The notes under the pieces are model-generated. The model saw only the letters and a program-made list of their open reading frames with translations. It did no database searches and had not been told where the DNA came from. Positions 44,546-55,336 of a stretch of DNA of 64,000 bases are shown piece by piece. Origin of the DNA: Pseudomonas entomophila L48 (lineage in GTDB: Bacteria; Pseudomonadota; Gammaproteobacteria; Pseudomonadales; Pseudomonadaceae); assembly GCF_000026105.1 (NCBI RefSeq), contig NC_008027.1:2000001-2064000 (forward strand), given 5' to 3'. The stretch's first letter is position 1; the number at the start of each line of letters is the position of its first letter. The translations under genes were made by a program, and so were the position numbers.

Positions 44546-45556
44546 ATGTCCCTCAAACGCCTGCTCCAAGGAGCCGTCCTCATGTCCGCGCTAGCCGCCA
44601 CCGCCCTGCAGGCCGCCCCCCGCGACCTGATCATCGACACCGACCCCGGCGCCGACGACGTGGTGGCGCTGCTGCTGGCCATGGCCTCGCCCGAAGAGCT
44701 GAAGATCCGCGCCATCACCACCGTCGCCGGTAACGTGCGCCTGGAGAAAACCTCGCGCAACGCCCGTCTGGCCCGTGAATGGGGTGGCCGCGAAGAGATC
44801 CCGGTATACGCCGGGGCAGGGCGCCCCCTGGTGCGCACGCCCATCTACGCCGCCAACGTTCACGGCGAGGAAGGCCTCACCGGCGTCCAGGTCCACGAGC
44901 CGAAGAAGCCCCTGGCCAAGGGCAACGCCGTGCAGTACCTGATCGACACCCTGGGCGCCGCCGAGCCCAAAAGCATCACCATCGCCATGCTCGGCCCGCA
45001 GACCAACCTGGCCCTGGCCCTGATCCAGAAGCCCGAGATCGTCAACGGCATCAAGGAAGTGGTGGTGATGGGCGGCGCCCACTTCAACGGCGGCAATATC
45101 ACTCCGGCCGCCGAGTTCAACCTGTTCGCCGACCCCCATGCCGCTGAAGTGGTGCTGGCCAGCGGCGTCAAGCTGACCTACCTGCCGCTGGATGTCACCC
45201 ACAAGGTGCTCACCAGCGAGGCGCGCCTCAAGCAACTGGCTGCAGTGAACAACCATGCCAGCAAGCTGGTGGTGGACATTCTCAACGCCTACATCAAGTA
45301 CGACATGGACACCTACGGCATCCCAGGTGGCCCGGTGCACGACGCCAGCGTTATCGCCTACCTGCTCAAGCCCGAGCTGTTCACGGGCCGCCAGGTGCAC
45401 CTGGTGGTCGACAGCCGTGAAGGCCCGACCTTCGGCCAGACCGTCGCCGACTGGTACGGCGTGCTCAAGCAGCCGGCCAATGTGATGTGGGTGAAGGAGG
45501 GCGATGCGCAGGGCTTCTTCGACCTGCTCAGCGCGCGGCTGGCTCGATTGAAATAG
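44546..45556 (+). CDS. Exported inosine-uridine preferring nucleoside hydrolase
   Basis: A 336-residue nucleoside hydrolase cleaving ribonucleosides to base and ribose. The family calcium/ribose motif is IIDTDPGADDVVALLLA (Asp31-Asp38). The GNVRLEKTSRNA loop, VVMGGAHFNGGNITPAAEFN and the C-terminal GGPVHDASVIAYLL with the conserved HD are present. Residues 1-23 (LLQGAVLMSALAATALQAA) form a signal peptide, unusual because most bacterial enzymes of this family are cytosolic. Position directly after the ribose operon suggests that it releases ribose in the periplasm for RbsBAC uptake. Confidence 0.9.
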   Translation: MSLKRLLQGAVLMSALAATALQAAPRDLIIDTDPGADDVVALLLAMASPEELKIRAITTVAGNVRLEKTSRNARLAREWGGREEIPVYAGAGRPLVRTPIYAANVHGEEGLTGVQVHEPKKPLAKGNAVQYLIDTLGAAEPKSITIAMLGPQTNLALALIQKPEIVNGIKEVVVMGGAHFNGGNITPAAEFNLFADPHAAEVVLASGVKLTYLPLDVTHKVLTSEARLKQLAAVNNHASKLVVDILNAYIKYDMDTYGIPGGPVHDASVIAYLLKPELFTGRQVHLVVDSREGPTFGQTVADWYGVLKQPANVMWVKEGDAQGFFDLLSARLARLK

Positions 45557-45740
45557 CCCCTTGCGGCGCGTGGTGTTCGAGCACCTGCTCGATGAAGCTG
45601 CGCGCCGCCTCGCCGCCCAGGTCGCGGACCAGCAGGTCGATGGCGATCAGGACCAGCTCTTCGGGCGTGCCCGGGCTGTAGGCGCTCTGGCCTTCATCCC
45701 ACTTGACCTTGATGTCGGCATCGATGCTGTGGCTGCTCAT
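45528..45740 (-). CDS. Small conserved-looking protein, function unknown
   Basis: A 70-residue acidic protein (MSSHSIDADIKVKWDEGQSA, then TPEELVLIAIDLLVRDLGGE and an amphipathic C-terminal helix). Codon use looks normal for the genome, and a GAGA-type ribosome site precedes the ATG. Its last 9 codons overlap the convergent nucleoside hydrolase gene. I do not recognise a family; the helical composition suggests a small regulatory or structural protein. Confidence 0.6.
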   Translation of the reverse strand: MSSHSIDADIKVKWDEGQSAYSPGTPEELVLIAIDLLVRDLGGEAARSFIEQVLEHHAPQGAISIEPAAR

Positions 45741-46028
45741 GGGGCGGTTCTCGTCGTGGCCTGGCTGTTAGGTCGAATACCGCGTCCTGGCGTTCGAAGG
45801 GGAGGCGTGTCGCGCTCCGCTTCTTGCAGTTAATCATGCCTTTGCGTCAAGCGGCCTGCGACTTAGGTATAAGCGGCGCATCTGGCCGAACCTGCGGTTT
45901 GGTGCAAAATCCAGTCACGATTGCTCTTCGCGTCAAGTGGCGAGTTCGGGCAGAATCGTGCAGTTTTGCAACAAACATTCCGCGGTACTGTCGGATAAGG
46001 CAGTACCCAGATCGATCTAGGAGGATTC

Positions 46029-46349
46029 ATGTTCCGTACCCGCGCTTCCCTGGCGACCCTGCTGCTGGCCACCGTCCTGGCAGGTTGCAGCACTGGCGGC
46101 TCCTCGGGCGGCAGCAGCGCCCCGAGCGCCCCGGCCGGCAACGACGGCCGCTGCGAGGCCAGTGGCGCCGACTTCGCTATCGGCAAGCAAGCCTCGCCGG
46201 AACTGCTGGACCAGGCGCGCAAGGCCAGTGGTTCGCAGATGGCGCGCGTCCTCACCCCGCATGACGTGATCACCCTGGAATACCGCTCCGAGCGGCTGAA
46301 CCTGAATGTCGACGAAAAGGGCGTGGTAACCCGCGTCAACTGCGGCTGA
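46029..46349 (+). CDS. Peptidase inhibitor I78 family lipoprotein
   Basis: A 106-residue lipoprotein. The signal peptide ends in the lipobox VLAGC (Cys20), followed by a Ser/Gly/Pro linker. An I78-type inhibitor domain follows: GRCEASGADFAIGKQASPELLDQARKASG, read in parts, and the C-terminal ITLEYRSERLNLNVDEKGVV. The family inhibits serine proteases in some organisms; the target here is unknown. AGGAGG lies upstream of ATG 46029. The 288 bp before it contain no gene that I can support. Confidence 0.85.
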   Translation: MFRTRASLATLLLATVLAGCSTGGSSGGSSAPSAPAGNDGRCEASGADFAIGKQASPELLDQARKASGSQMARVLTPHDVITLEYRSERLNLNVDEKGVVTRVNCG

Positions 46350-46370
46350 CGCGAGGCATGCTGCACGCCC

Positions 46371-46457
46371 TGTAGGAGCGGCTTCAGCCGCGATCACCAG
46401 CGGAGCTGGTGCCATTTGCACCGCGTCGCCTGCATCGCGGCTGAAGCCGCTCCTACA
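46371..46457. repeat. REP element pair (GGCTTCAGCC type)
   Basis: Outer arms TGTAGGAGCGGCTTCAGCCG and complement have an inner region in which CCAGCGGAGCTGG replaces the more usual CACCCGC palindrome. It lies between the I78 gene and the cold-shock terminator. Confidence 0.91.
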
Positions 46458-46491
46458 GGGGGCGGTGTTGCAAAGCCCGAAACGCGCCCAT

Positions 46492-46524
46492 AAAAAAACC
46501 CGCCACAAGTGGCGGGTTTTTTTG
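46492..46524. terminator. Bidirectional intrinsic terminator of the cold-shock gene
   Basis: AAAAAAACCCGCCAC pairs with GTGGCGGGTTTTTTT across a 2-3 base loop. It lies 12 bp downstream of the csp stop on the minus strand, with T tracts on both strands. Confidence 0.9.
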
Positions 46525-46536
46525 TTGCGATCCGAA

Positions 46537-46749
46537 TTACTCCGGACGAACCTGTGCAGCCTGCATGCCCTTCTGGCCTTTCTCGGCAACGAAGGTTACA
46601 GCCTGGCCTTCTTTCAGGCTCTTGAAGCCGTCGGATTCGATGGCCTTGAAGTGTACGAACAGGTCGTCGCCGCCGCCTGCTGGGGTGATGAAGCCGTAGC
46701 CTTTTTCATCATTGAACCATTTGACGGTGCCGTTTTGGCGATTGGACAT
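46537..46749 (-). CDS. Cold-shock protein (CspA family)
   Basis: A 70-residue OB-fold nucleic-acid-binding protein. RNP1 is KGYGFITP and RNP2 [10 protein letters not shown], both intact, after [15 protein letters not shown]. It acts as an RNA chaperone in the cytoplasm. ATG at 46749 gives the family length; an in-frame ATG at 46770 is unlikely. The leader between this gene and 46911 is free of genes and may carry cold-responsive structure. A strong terminator follows the stop. Confidence 0.93.
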   Translation of the reverse strand: MSNRQNGTVKWFNDEKGYGFITPAGGGDDLFVHFKAIESDGFKSLKEGQAVTFVAEKGQKGMQAAQVRPE

Positions 46750-46910
46750 GAGGTGAATCTCCAGAAACATGATTTTTATCGAAGTGCGATGTTGCCGAGG
46801 CTACAGGTGCACCGGCGACATCATAGTCCATTTCTGCGCATCTAGCGCCTTTTACCTTCGCAGGATGTTGATCTGGCGCAAAAGATGCGCCGAATCGTCC
46901 CGCGGCCCCT

Positions 46911-47213
46911 CTATTTCGGCTTGCAGGCGGCCTGCACGGCCATCTGGGCTTTCTGCATCAGCTTTGCATCCACGCCGTCCTGGCTGTCGAGGTCCTCGAT
47001 CTCCTTGTCGTTGAAATTCTTTTTGATGGTTTGGGCGCCGCACTCGCAGTGCTTCTTCGCCTTCGCCGCGTCCAGGCCCTGGCCCGTGGCCACTTGCTGG
47101 CATTGGGTCATGTAGGCCGCTTCCTTGCCTGCAGGGAAATTACCCGCATGGGCGGCCAGAGGCAGCAGCAGGGCAGTTGCGGCGCAGGCGGCCAGAAGGG
47201 ACTGAAGTCGCAT
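46911..47213 (-). CDS. Small exported cysteine-containing protein, function unknown
   Basis: A 100-residue protein with a signal peptide (residues 1-23, LLAACAATALLLPLAAHA). The mature part carries four cysteines in TQCQQVA, HCECGAQ and AACKPK, a pattern that could form two disulfides or bind a metal. ATG at 47213 has AAGGAG 10 bases upstream. Similar proteins occur in pseudomonads, but I know no function. Confidence 0.72.
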   Translation of the reverse strand: MRLQSLLAACAATALLLPLAAHAGNFPAGKEAAYMTQCQQVATGQGLDAAKAKKHCECGAQTIKKNFNDKEIEDLDSQDGVDAKLMQKAQMAVQAACKPK

Positions 47214-47506
47214 AACCAGACACTCCTTAGGTTAAGGTCTCATCAAGAGTAGGTTGCTTCAGAAAGTCTGATAGAAAATTTTCCGTACAAGTTCACCCCA
47301 AGGTCGTAATTTCCAAATATTTCTGCTTCCCGGTGCAACCCGCGTGCTAGCATGCTCGGCTTGCGGCTCGCCACTTGCGGCCTGCATCTTTTACCTTCCA
47401 GTCACTCTGGTTCGTCCCTGGCAGGCCGAAAGGTCTCTGCCACTGTGAGGCAGGCTTTCCCCCGGGAAAGGCAGGGCGGATCTTGTACTGGCTCATCCCA
47501 ACCCAC

Positions 47507-47527
47507 GTGACCTTTGGTAGGGGTCAC
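47507..47527 (+). promoter_or_regulatory. thrS leader hairpin mimicking the tRNA-Thr(GGU) anticodon arm
   Basis: GTGACCT (47507-47513) pairs with GGGTCAC (47521-47527) around a seven-base loop TTGGTAG (47514-47520). The loop has U at position 33, GGU at 34-36 and a purine at 37, the layout of a tRNA-Thr(GGU) anticodon loop. It ends 4 bases before the AGGAGAGGAGG ribosome-binding region of thrS. E. coli ThrRS represses its own mRNA by binding such a mimic, so translational autoregulation is likely here. Further stems (arms at 47379-47385 with 47421-47427, and at 47455-47461 with 47464-47470) lie upstream in the 333-bp leader region. Confidence 0.65.
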
Positions 47528-47546
47528 CACTAGGAGAGGAGGCGCC

Positions 47547-49469
47547 ATGCCCGTTATTACTCTTCCCGATGGCAGTCAACGCACGTTCGACCAGCCGGTA
47601 TCCGTAGCCGAAGTCGCCGCATCCATTGGTGCTGGCCTGGCCAAGGCCACCCTGGCCGGCAAGGTCGACGGCAAGCTTGTCGATGCCTGCGACAAGATCG
47701 ACCACGACGCCACCCTGCAGATCATCACCCCTAAAGATGAAGAGGGACTGGAGATCATCCGTCACTCGTGCGCCCACCTGATCGGCCACGCGGTGAAGCA
47801 GCTGTACCCGACCGCCAAGATGGTGATCGGCCCGGTGATCGACGAAGGCTTCTACTACGACATCGCCTACGAGCGTCCCTTCACCCCGGACGACCTCGCC
47901 GCCATCGAAAAGCGCATGCAGCAGCTGATCGACACGGACTACGACGTGGTCAAGAAGATGACCCCGCGCGCCGAAGTCATCGACGTGTTCACCAGCCGTG
48001 GCGAAGACTACAAGCTGCGCCTGGTCGAGGACATGCCGGATGAACAGGCCATGGGCTTGTACTACCACGAAGAATACGTCGACATGTGCCGTGGCCCGCA
48101 CGTGCCGAACACCCGCTTCCTCAAAGCGTTCAAGCTGACCAAGCTGAGCGGCGCCTACTGGCGCGGCGATGCCAAGAACGAGCAGCTGCAACGCGTGTAC
48201 GGCACCGCCTGGGCCGACAAGAAGCAGCTGGCCGCCTACATCCAGCGCATCGAAGAAGCCGAAAAACGCGACCACCGCAAGATCGGCAAGCAACTCGACC
48301 TGTTCCACCTGCAGGAAGAAGCGCCGGGCATGGTGTTCTGGCACGCCAACGGCTGGACCGTGTACCAGGTTCTTGAGCAGTACATGCGCCAGGTTCAGCG
48401 TGAAAACGGCTATCAAGAGATCAAGACCCCACAGGTCGTCGACCGCATCCTCTGGGAGCGTTCCGGCCACTGGTCCAACTACGCCGAGAACATGTTCACC
48501 ACTTCGTCGGAAAACCGCGACTACGCGGTAAAACCGATGAACTGCCCGTGCCACGTGCAGGTGTTCAACCAGGGCCTGAAGTCGTACCGCGACCTGCCGC
48601 TGCGCCTGGCCGAGTTCGGTGCCTGCCACCGTAACGAGCCGTCCGGCGCCCTGCACGGCATCATGCGCGTGCGTGGCTTCGTGCAGGACGACGCGCACAT
48701 CTTCTGCACCGAAGACCAGGTGAAGAAAGAAGCCGCCGACTTCATCAAGCTGACCCTGGACGTGTACAAGGACTTCGGCTTCACCGACGTCGCCATGAAG
48801 CTCTCGACCCGCCCCGCCAAGCGCGTGGGTTCCGAAGAGCTGTGGGACCGCGCCGAAGGCGCGCTGGCCGACGCCCTGAACGAGTCGGGCCTGGAGTGGG
48901 AATACCAGCCGGGCGAGGGCGCGTTCTACGGTCCGAAGATCGAGTTCACCCTGCGCGACTGCCTCGGCCGTAACTGGCAGTGCGGCACCCTGCAGTACGA
49001 CCCGAACCTGCCGGAGCGCCTGGACGCCAGCTACATCGCCGAAGACAACAGCCGCGTGCGCCCGGTGATGCTGCACCGCGCCATTCTCGGCTCGTTCGAA
49101 CGCTTCATCGGCATGCTCATCGAGCACTACGCCGGCGTGTTCCCGGCCTGGCTCGCCCCGACCCAAGCCGTGATCATGAACATCACCGACAAGCAGGCCG
49201 ATTTCGCCCTCGAGGTGGAAAAAGCCCTGAACGGTAGCGGATTCCGTGCCAAGTCGGACTTGAGAAATGAGAAGATCGGCTTTAAAATCCGCGAGCATAC
49301 GTTGCTGCGGGTCCCTTACCTTTTGGTTATAGGGGATCGCGAAGTCGAAACGCAAACCGTCGCTGTGCGCACCCGCGAAGGCGCAGACCTGGGCTCGATG
49401 CCCGTCGCGCAGTTCGCTGAGCTGCTGTCGCAAGCGGTTTCCCGGCGTGGTCGCCAAGAATCGGAGTAA
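47547..49469 (+). CDS. thrS: Threonyl-tRNA synthetase
   Basis: A 640-residue class II synthetase. Domains in order: N-terminal TGS (1-62, [18 protein letters not shown]), editing domain with [16 protein letters not shown] (74-89), catalytic core with the zinc cysteine in PMNCPCHVQ and motif 2 [20 protein letters not shown], and the C-terminal anticodon-binding domain. ATG at 47547 follows AGGAGAGGAGG; the frame is open a little further upstream but only through the leader hairpin. Its TAA overlaps an ATG that precedes infC by two codons. First gene of the translation cluster. Confidence 0.97.
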
Positions 49470-49474
49470 TGACT

Positions 49475-50020
49475 ATTAAGCGTGAAATGAGAAACGATAA
49501 ACGAACTGCACCGAAAGCCCCGATCAACGAGAATATCTCGGCACGCGAGGTTCGGTTAATTGGTGCTGACGGCGAGCAGATTGGCATCGTCTCGATTGAT
49601 GAAGCGCTGCGTATCGCTGATGAAGCGAAGCTGGATCTGGTGGAAATCTCTGCAGACGCGCAACCGCCCGTCTGCAAGGTGATGGACTACGGCAAGCACC
49701 TCTTCGAGAAGAAGAAGCAGGCCAACGAAGCCAAGAAGAACCAGAAGCAGATCCAGATCAAAGAAATCAAGTTTCGTCCAGGGACGGAAGAAGGGGATTA
49801 CCAGGTAAAACTACGCAACCTGGTACGTTTCCTTAGTGATGGGGACAAGGCCAAGATCTCTCTGAGATTCCGCGGCCGTGAGATGGCCCACCAGGAGCTG
49901 GGCATGGAGCTGTTGAAGCGGGTCGAAACCGACCTCGCCGAATACGGCACCGTTGAGCAGCATCCGAAGATGGAAGGACGCCAGCTTATGATGGTCATCG
50001 CCCCCAAAAAGAAGAAGTAA
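49475..50020 (+). CDS. infC: Translation initiation factor IF-3 (AUU start)
   Basis: A 181-residue factor that binds the 30S subunit and proofreads start codons. IF3-N is about 15-85 ([40 protein letters not shown]) and IF3-C runs from about 90 to the C-terminal [10 protein letters not shown]. The start is taken as ATT at 49475: GGAG lies 8 bases before it, whereas the in-frame ATG at 49469 is only 2 bases from that GGAG. AUU starts are the known basis of IF3 autoregulation in E. coli. The frame starting at ATG 49469 would add only two residues. Confidence 0.93.
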   Translation: MKREMRNDKRTAPKAPINENISAREVRLIGADGEQIGIVSIDEALRIADEAKLDLVEISADAQPPVCKVMDYGKHLFEKKKQANEAKKNQKQIQIKEIKFRPGTEEGDYQVKLRNLVRFLSDGDKAKISLRFRGREMAHQELGMELLKRVETDLAEYGTVEQHPKMEGRQLMMVIAPKKKK

Positions 50021-50081
50021 TCTCCCGGGCACGGCAGGCCTGATGATTATTGTGTAATTTTATCGAATGCGGAGTTCCAAC

Positions 50082-50276
50082 ATGCCAAAGATGAAAACCA
50101 AGAGCGGTGCTGCGAAGCGTTTCCTGAAAACTGCTTCCGGCTTCAAGCACAAGCACGCTTTCAAAAGCCACATCCTGACCAAAATGTCGACCAAGCGTAA
50201 GCGTCAACTGCGCGGTGCCAGCCTGCTGCACCCGTCTGACGTTGCAAAAGTCGAGCGCATGCTGCGCGTACGTTAA
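50082..50276 (+). CDS. rpmI: Ribosomal protein bL35
   Basis: A 64-residue 50S subunit protein, highly basic: [20 protein letters not shown], then [20 protein letters not shown] at 50082 gives the exact family start. It lies between infC and rplT in the conserved infC-rpmI-rplT order, likely under L20-mediated translational control as in E. coli. Confidence 0.97.
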   Translation: MPKMKTKSGAAKRFLKTASGFKHKHAFKSHILTKMSTKRKRQLRGASLLHPSDVAKVERMLRVR

Positions 50277-50304
50277 TTTCGGTCAAAGATAGAGGAAGTT
50301 ACTC

Positions 50305-50661
50305 ATGGCTCGTGTAAAGCGTGGCGTCATCGCTCGTAAGCGTCACAAGAAAATTCTGAAACTGGCTAAAGGTTACTACGGTGCACGTTCGCGCGTATTC
50401 CGTGTAGCCAAGCAAGCGGTTATCAAGGCAGGCCAATACGCCTACCGCGACCGTCGTCAGAAGAAGCGTCAGTTCCGCGCACTGTGGATCGCTCGTATCA
50501 ACGCCGGTGCCCGCACCAACGGTCTGTCGTACAGCCGTCTGATTGCTGGCCTGAAAAAGGCGTCGATCGAAATCGACCGTAAGGTTCTGGCCGATCTGGC
50601 AGTGAACGAAAAAGCGGCGTTTGCTGCGATTGTCGAGAAGGCTAAAGCCGTACTGGCTTAA
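50305..50661 (+). CDS. rplT: Ribosomal protein bL20
   Basis: A 118-residue 50S protein, with the long basic N-terminal extension ([20 protein letters not shown]) and globular C-terminal domain ([20 protein letters not shown]) of bL20. It is also an autoregulator of the rpmI-rplT mRNA in enteric bacteria. Strong AGAGGAAG ribosome site. A hairpin terminator lies between it and pheS. Confidence 0.97.
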   Translation: MARVKRGVIARKRHKKILKLAKGYYGARSRVFRVAKQAVIKAGQYAYRDRRQKKRQFRALWIARINAGARTNGLSYSRLIAGLKKASIEIDRKVLADLAVNEKAAFAAIVEKAKAVLA

Positions 50662-50719
50662 GTACCCACGACAATCATCCGGCGGCGCCTGCGCCGTCGG
50701 GTGTAAAACGTCATCGGAT

Positions 50720-51789
<1,070 letters not shown>

Positions 51790-51820
51790 GCCCAATCGAC
51801 GCAACTTTCAGGAGAACAGC

Positions 51821-54202
51821 ATGAAATTCAGTGAACAGTGGCTGCGCGGTTGGGTAAACCCGCAAGTCTCCCGTGACGAACTGGTTGCCCGCCTGTCCAT
51901 GGCCGGCCTCGAAGTCGACAGCGTGACCCCCGCTGCCGGCCAGTTCAGCGGCATCGTGGTGGGCGAGATCCTCACCACCGAACAACACCCGGACGCCGAC
52001 AAGCTGCGCGTGTGCCAGGTGAGCAACGGCGCGGAAACCTTCCAGGTGGTCTGCGGCGCCCCGAATGCCCGCCCAGGCATCAAGATCCCGTTCGCCATGA
52101 TCGGCGCCGAACTGCCGGGCGACTTCAAGATCAAGAAGGCCAAGCTGCGCGGCGTCGAGTCGTTCGGCATGCTCTGCTCGGCTTCCGAGCTGCAGATCAG
52201 CGAAGAGAACGACGGCCTGCTGGAACTGGCGGCTGACGCCCCGGTTGGCGAAGACATTCGCAAGTACCTGAACCTCGACGACGCCAGCATCGAGATCGGC
52301 CTGACCCCGAACCGCGGCGACTGCCTGTCCCTGGCCGGCCTGGCCCGTGACGTCAGCGCCCTGTACGACGTGCCGGTCACCCGCCCGGTGGTGCCGGCCG
52401 TACCGGCTGCCCACGACGAAGTGCGCCCGGTCGAAGTCAGCGCCCCGGCCGCCTGCCCGCGCTACCTGGGCCGCGTGATCCGCAACGTCGACCTGAGCAA
52501 GCCGACCCCGCTGTGGATGGTCGAGCGCCTGCGCCGCAGCGACGTGCGCAGCATCGACGCCGCCGTCGACATCACCAACTACGTGATGCTCGAACTCGGC
52601 CAGCCGATGCACGCCTTCGACCTCGCCGAAATCAACGGCGGCATCCGCGTACGCATGGCCGAGGAGGGCGAGAAGCTGGTCCTGCTGGATGGCCAGGAAG
52701 TCGCCCTGCGCGCCGACACCCTGGTGATCGCCGACCACACCCGCGCCCTGGCCATTGCCGGCGTGATGGGTGGCGAGCACAGCGGCGTCAACACCGAGAA
52801 GACCCGCGACCTGTTCCTCGAGAGCGCCTTCTTCGAGCCGATCTCCGTCGCCGGCAAGGCCCGTTCCTACGGCCTGCACACCGACGCCTCGCACCGCTAC
52901 GAGCGCGGCGTGGACTCGCAACTGGCCCGTGAAGCCATGGAGCGCGCCACCGCCCTGATCCTCGAGATCGTCGGCGGCGAAGCAGGCCCCGTAGTCGAGA
53001 CCGTGAGCGAGCAGCACCTGCCGAACATCGCGCCGATCACCCTGCGCGCCGAACGTATCACCCAGATGCTCGGCATGGAGATGGACGCCGCCCAGGTCGA
53101 GCAGCTGCTCAACGCCCTGGAGCTGAAAACCAGCGCAAGCGGGGCAGGGGAGTGGACGGTCACCGTCCCAAGCCACCGCTTCGACGTCAGCCTGGAAGTC
53201 GACCTGATCGAAGAGCTGGCCCGCCTGTACGGCTACAACAACCTGCCGGTGCGCTACCCGCAGGCCCGCCTGGCCCCGCAAGCCCGCCCGGAAACCCGTG
53301 GCGAGCTGCCGAACCTGCGCCGCCTGCTGGTCGCCCGCGGCTACCAGGAAGCCATTACCTACAGCTTCATCGACCCGAAACTGTTCGAGCTGTTCACCCC
53401 AGGCGTCGAGCCGCTGCTGCTGGCCAACCCCATCTCCAGCGACATGGCCGCCATGCGCGCCTCGCTGTGGCCGGGCCTGGTCAAGGCGATGCAGCACAAC
53501 CTCAACCGCCAGCAAGACCGCGTGCGCCTGTTCGAAAGCGGCCTGCGCTTCGTCGGCCAGCTGGGTGATCTCAAGCAGCAGCCGATGATCGCCGGCGTCG
53601 TCACCGGCAGCCGCCTGCCAGAAGGCTGGGCCAACGGCCGCGACGGCATCGACTTCTTCGACGTCAAAGCCGACGTGGAAGCCCTGCTGGGCTACTCGGG
53701 CGCCCTGAGCGACTTCACCTTCGTCGCCGGTAAGCACCCGGCCCTGCACCCCGGCCAGACCGCCCGCATCGAGCGCGACGGCAAGGAAGTCGGCTACCTC
53801 GGCGCCATCCACCCGGAGCTGGCCAAGACCCTCGGCCTCGACCGCCCGGTGTTCGTCTTCGAGCTGGTGCTCGGTGATGTAGTCGAAGGCCGCCTGCCGA
53901 AGTTCAGCGAGCTGTCCAAGTTCCCGGAAACCCGCCGTGACCTGGCCTTGATCGCAGGTCGTGATGTAGCTTCTAGCTCGGTGCTTGAAGTAATTCGTGA
54001 CAATGCAGGCGAATGGCTCACAGACCTCAGGCTGTTTGACGTCTACCAGGGTAAAGGCATTGATCCTGATAGAAAAAGCCTGGCCGTCGGCTTGACCTGG
54101 CAACATCCATCGCGCACTCTTAACGACGATGAGGTGAATGAAACCCTGCAAACCATCCTCACCTCGCTTGAACAAAGGTTGAACACCACGTTAAGGAAAT
54201 AA
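51821..54202 (+). CDS. pheT: Phenylalanyl-tRNA synthetase, beta subunit
   Basis: A 793-residue subunit. It has an N-terminal tRNA-binding (EMAP-like) domain (about 40-150, [20 protein letters not shown]), the B3/B4 editing domain with [23 protein letters not shown] (read in parts), B5, a catalytic-like core, and a C-terminal ferredoxin-fold anticodon domain ([17 protein letters not shown]). ATG at 51821 follows CAGGAGA; the frame open upstream lies inside pheS. Five bases separate it from ihfA. Confidence 0.97.
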   Translation: MKFSEQWLRGWVNPQVSRDELVARLSMAGLEVDSVTPAAGQFSGIVVGEILTTEQHPDADKLRVCQVSNGAETFQVVCGAPNARPGIKIPFAMIGAELPGDFKIKKAKLRGVESFGMLCSASELQISEENDGLLELAADAPVGEDIRKYLNLDDASIEIGLTPNRGDCLSLAGLARDVSALYDVPVTRPVVPAVPAAHDEVRPVEVSAPAACPRYLGRVIRNVDLSKPTPLWMVERLRRSDVRSIDAAVDITNYVMLELGQPMHAFDLAEINGGIRVRMAEEGEKLVLLDGQEVALRADTLVIADHTRALAIAGVMGGEHSGVNTEKTRDLFLESAFFEPISVAGKARSYGLHTDASHRYERGVDSQLAREAMERATALILEIVGGEAGPVVETVSEQHLPNIAPITLRAERITQMLGMEMDAAQVEQLLNALELKTSASGAGEWTVTVPSHRFDVSLEVDLIEELARLYGYNNLPVRYPQARLAPQARPETRGELPNLRRLLVARGYQEAITYSFIDPKLFELFTPGVEPLLLANPISSDMAAMRASLWPGLVKAMQHNLNRQQDRVRLFESGLRFVGQLGDLKQQPMIAGVVTGSRLPEGWANGRDGIDFFDVKADVEALLGYSGALSDFTFVAGKHPALHPGQTARIERDGKEVGYLGAIHPELAKTLGLDRPVFVFELVLGDVVEGRLPKFSELSKFPETRRDLALIAGRDVASSSVLEVIRDNAGEWLTDLRLFDVYQGKGIDPDRKSLAVGLTWQHPSRTLNDDEVNETLQTILTSLEQRLNTTLRK

Positions 54203-54206
54203 CGGC

Positions 54207-54509
54207 ATGGGTGCTCTGACGAAAGCTGAGATGGCCGAAAGGCTGTACGAGGAGCTGGGGCTTAACAAGCGTGAGGCCAAGGAGCTGGTCGAGCTGTTTT
54301 TCGAAGAAATTCGGCACGCGCTTGAAGACAACGAGCAGGTCAAGTTGTCCGGTTTCGGCAACTTCGACCTTCGCGACAAACGCCAGCGGCCGGGCCGCAA
54401 CCCTAAAACAGGGGAAGAGATCCCGATCACCGCGCGCCGCGTCGTCACCTTTCGTCCAGGGCAGAAGCTGAAAGCCCGGGTAGAGGCCTATGCTGGAACC
54501 AAGCCATAA
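54207..54509 (+). CDS. ihfA: Integration host factor, alpha subunit
   Basis: A 100-residue nucleoid protein that bends DNA as a heterodimer with Ihf[41 protein letters not shown] and [20 protein letters not shown] match the HU/IHF fold with the proline-tipped DNA-binding arm. It follows pheT as in most gamma-proteobacteria. Its last 20 bases overlap the start of the MerR gene. Confidence 0.96.
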   Translation: MGALTKAEMAERLYEELGLNKREAKELVELFFEEIRHALEDNEQVKLSGFGNFDLRDKRQRPGRNPKTGEEIPITARRVVTFRPGQKLKARVEAYAGTKP

Positions 54510-54846
54510 CGACGAGCTGCCCCCCATCCCGGGCAAACGCTACTTCACCATCGGTGAAGTCAGCGAGCTCTGTGCGGTAAAACCGCACGTGCTGCGCTAC
54601 TGGGAGCAGGAATTTCCGCAGCTCAACCCGGTGAAGCGCCGTGGCAACCGGCGGTATTATCAGCGCCAGGATGTGCTGATGATCCGCCAGATCCGCGCTT
54701 TGCTGTATGACCAGGGTTTTACCATTGGCGGGGCGCGGTTAAGGCTCTCCAGTGATGAGGTCAAGGATGAGTCCAGCCAGTACAAGCAGCTGATTCGGCA
54801 GATGATTGCGGAGTTGGAGGATGTGTTGGTGGTGCTGAAGAAGTGA
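54490..54846 (+). CDS. MerR-family regulator
   Basis: A 118-residue MerR-like protein. Winged helix: [20 protein letters not shown] and [23 protein letters not shown] short helix ends in DVLVVLKK, too short for a separate effector domain and lacking the cysteines of metal-sensing MerR proteins. It is usually found next to ihfA in pseudomonads, as I recall; its targets are unknown. It overlaps ihfA by 20 bases, so it is translationally coupled. Confidence 0.9.
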   Translation: MLEPSHNDELPPIPGKRYFTIGEVSELCAVKPHVLRYWEQEFPQLNPVKRRGNRRYYQRQDVLMIRQIRALLYDQGFTIGGARLRLSSDEVKDESSQYKQLIRQMIAELEDVLVVLKK

Positions 54847-54945
54847 CCTGGTTGGCGACGAGTGGAAATTTTTGAAAAAAAGCTTCCATTATTCAAAAGG
54901 TTAGGTTAAATTCTTCAACGTTCTCAGCGGTATCGAGAATGATGT

Positions 54946-55022
54946 CGGGGCGTAGCGCAGCCCGGTAGCGCACTTGCATGGGGTGCAAGGGGTCGAGTGT
55001 TCGAATCACTCCGTCCCGACCA
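54946..55022 (+). tRNA. tRNA-Pro (anticodon GGG)
   Basis: A 77-base cloverleaf including an encoded CCA. Acceptor stem CGGGGCG pairs with CGTCCCG, then discriminator A and CCA. D arm around GCGCAGCCCGGTAGCGC. Anticodon stem CTTGC/GCAAG with loop ATGGGGT, anticodon GGG. T arm GAGTG/CACTC with TTCGAAT. It decodes CCC (and CCU by wobble). Its 3' end marks the beginning of the accessory region. Confidence 0.96.
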
Positions 55023-55035
55023 AAATACTCCAAAG

Positions 55036-55068
55036 AATCCAGTCACTTAGCGGTGACTGGATTTTTTT
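55036..55068 (+). terminator. Intrinsic terminator of the tRNA-Pro gene
   Basis: AATCCAGTCAC pairs with GTGACTGGATT around a 6-base loop, followed by a T tract (ATTTTTTTAT), 14 bp past the CCA end. Confidence 0.88.
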
Positions 55069-55336
55069 ATGTCTTTCGAGATGTTGATTAGATTTCGCGG
55101 GCTGCTTAGTACATCGAAATCCGTGGCTGAGGGTTGCTCAGAGCCGTTTACCTCTATGGGGAAGGTCAGATACTCCCTCCCCCCAAAAAAATTGATCTGC
55201 AAATGGTGAATTTTGGATGGCCGCTTTCGACCCATAGCGGCCATTAGCGACAGTTACCGGCCAGAAGCGGATGTTTACCTAGGCTCGATTTGAGTCATTG
55301 AGTGTCCACGAAACCTGGGACGATTCAGATGTTCCG
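55069..55336. other. Gene-poor, AT-richer stretch after tRNA-Pro
   Basis: No gene is supported here. A 65-codon frame on the minus strand (55244-55047) runs into the tRNA terminator and resembles nothing I know. Near 55236 there is CCATAGCGGCCATTAGCGAC, the kind of intergenic remnant often seen at island edges in Pseudomonas. No integrase gene and no second copy of the tRNA 3' end are present in the window. Confidence 0.5.

Noticed and set aside
55047..55244. 65-codon minus-strand frame after tRNA-Pro
   Set aside because: It overlaps the tRNA terminator and has no ribosome site or recognisable features.
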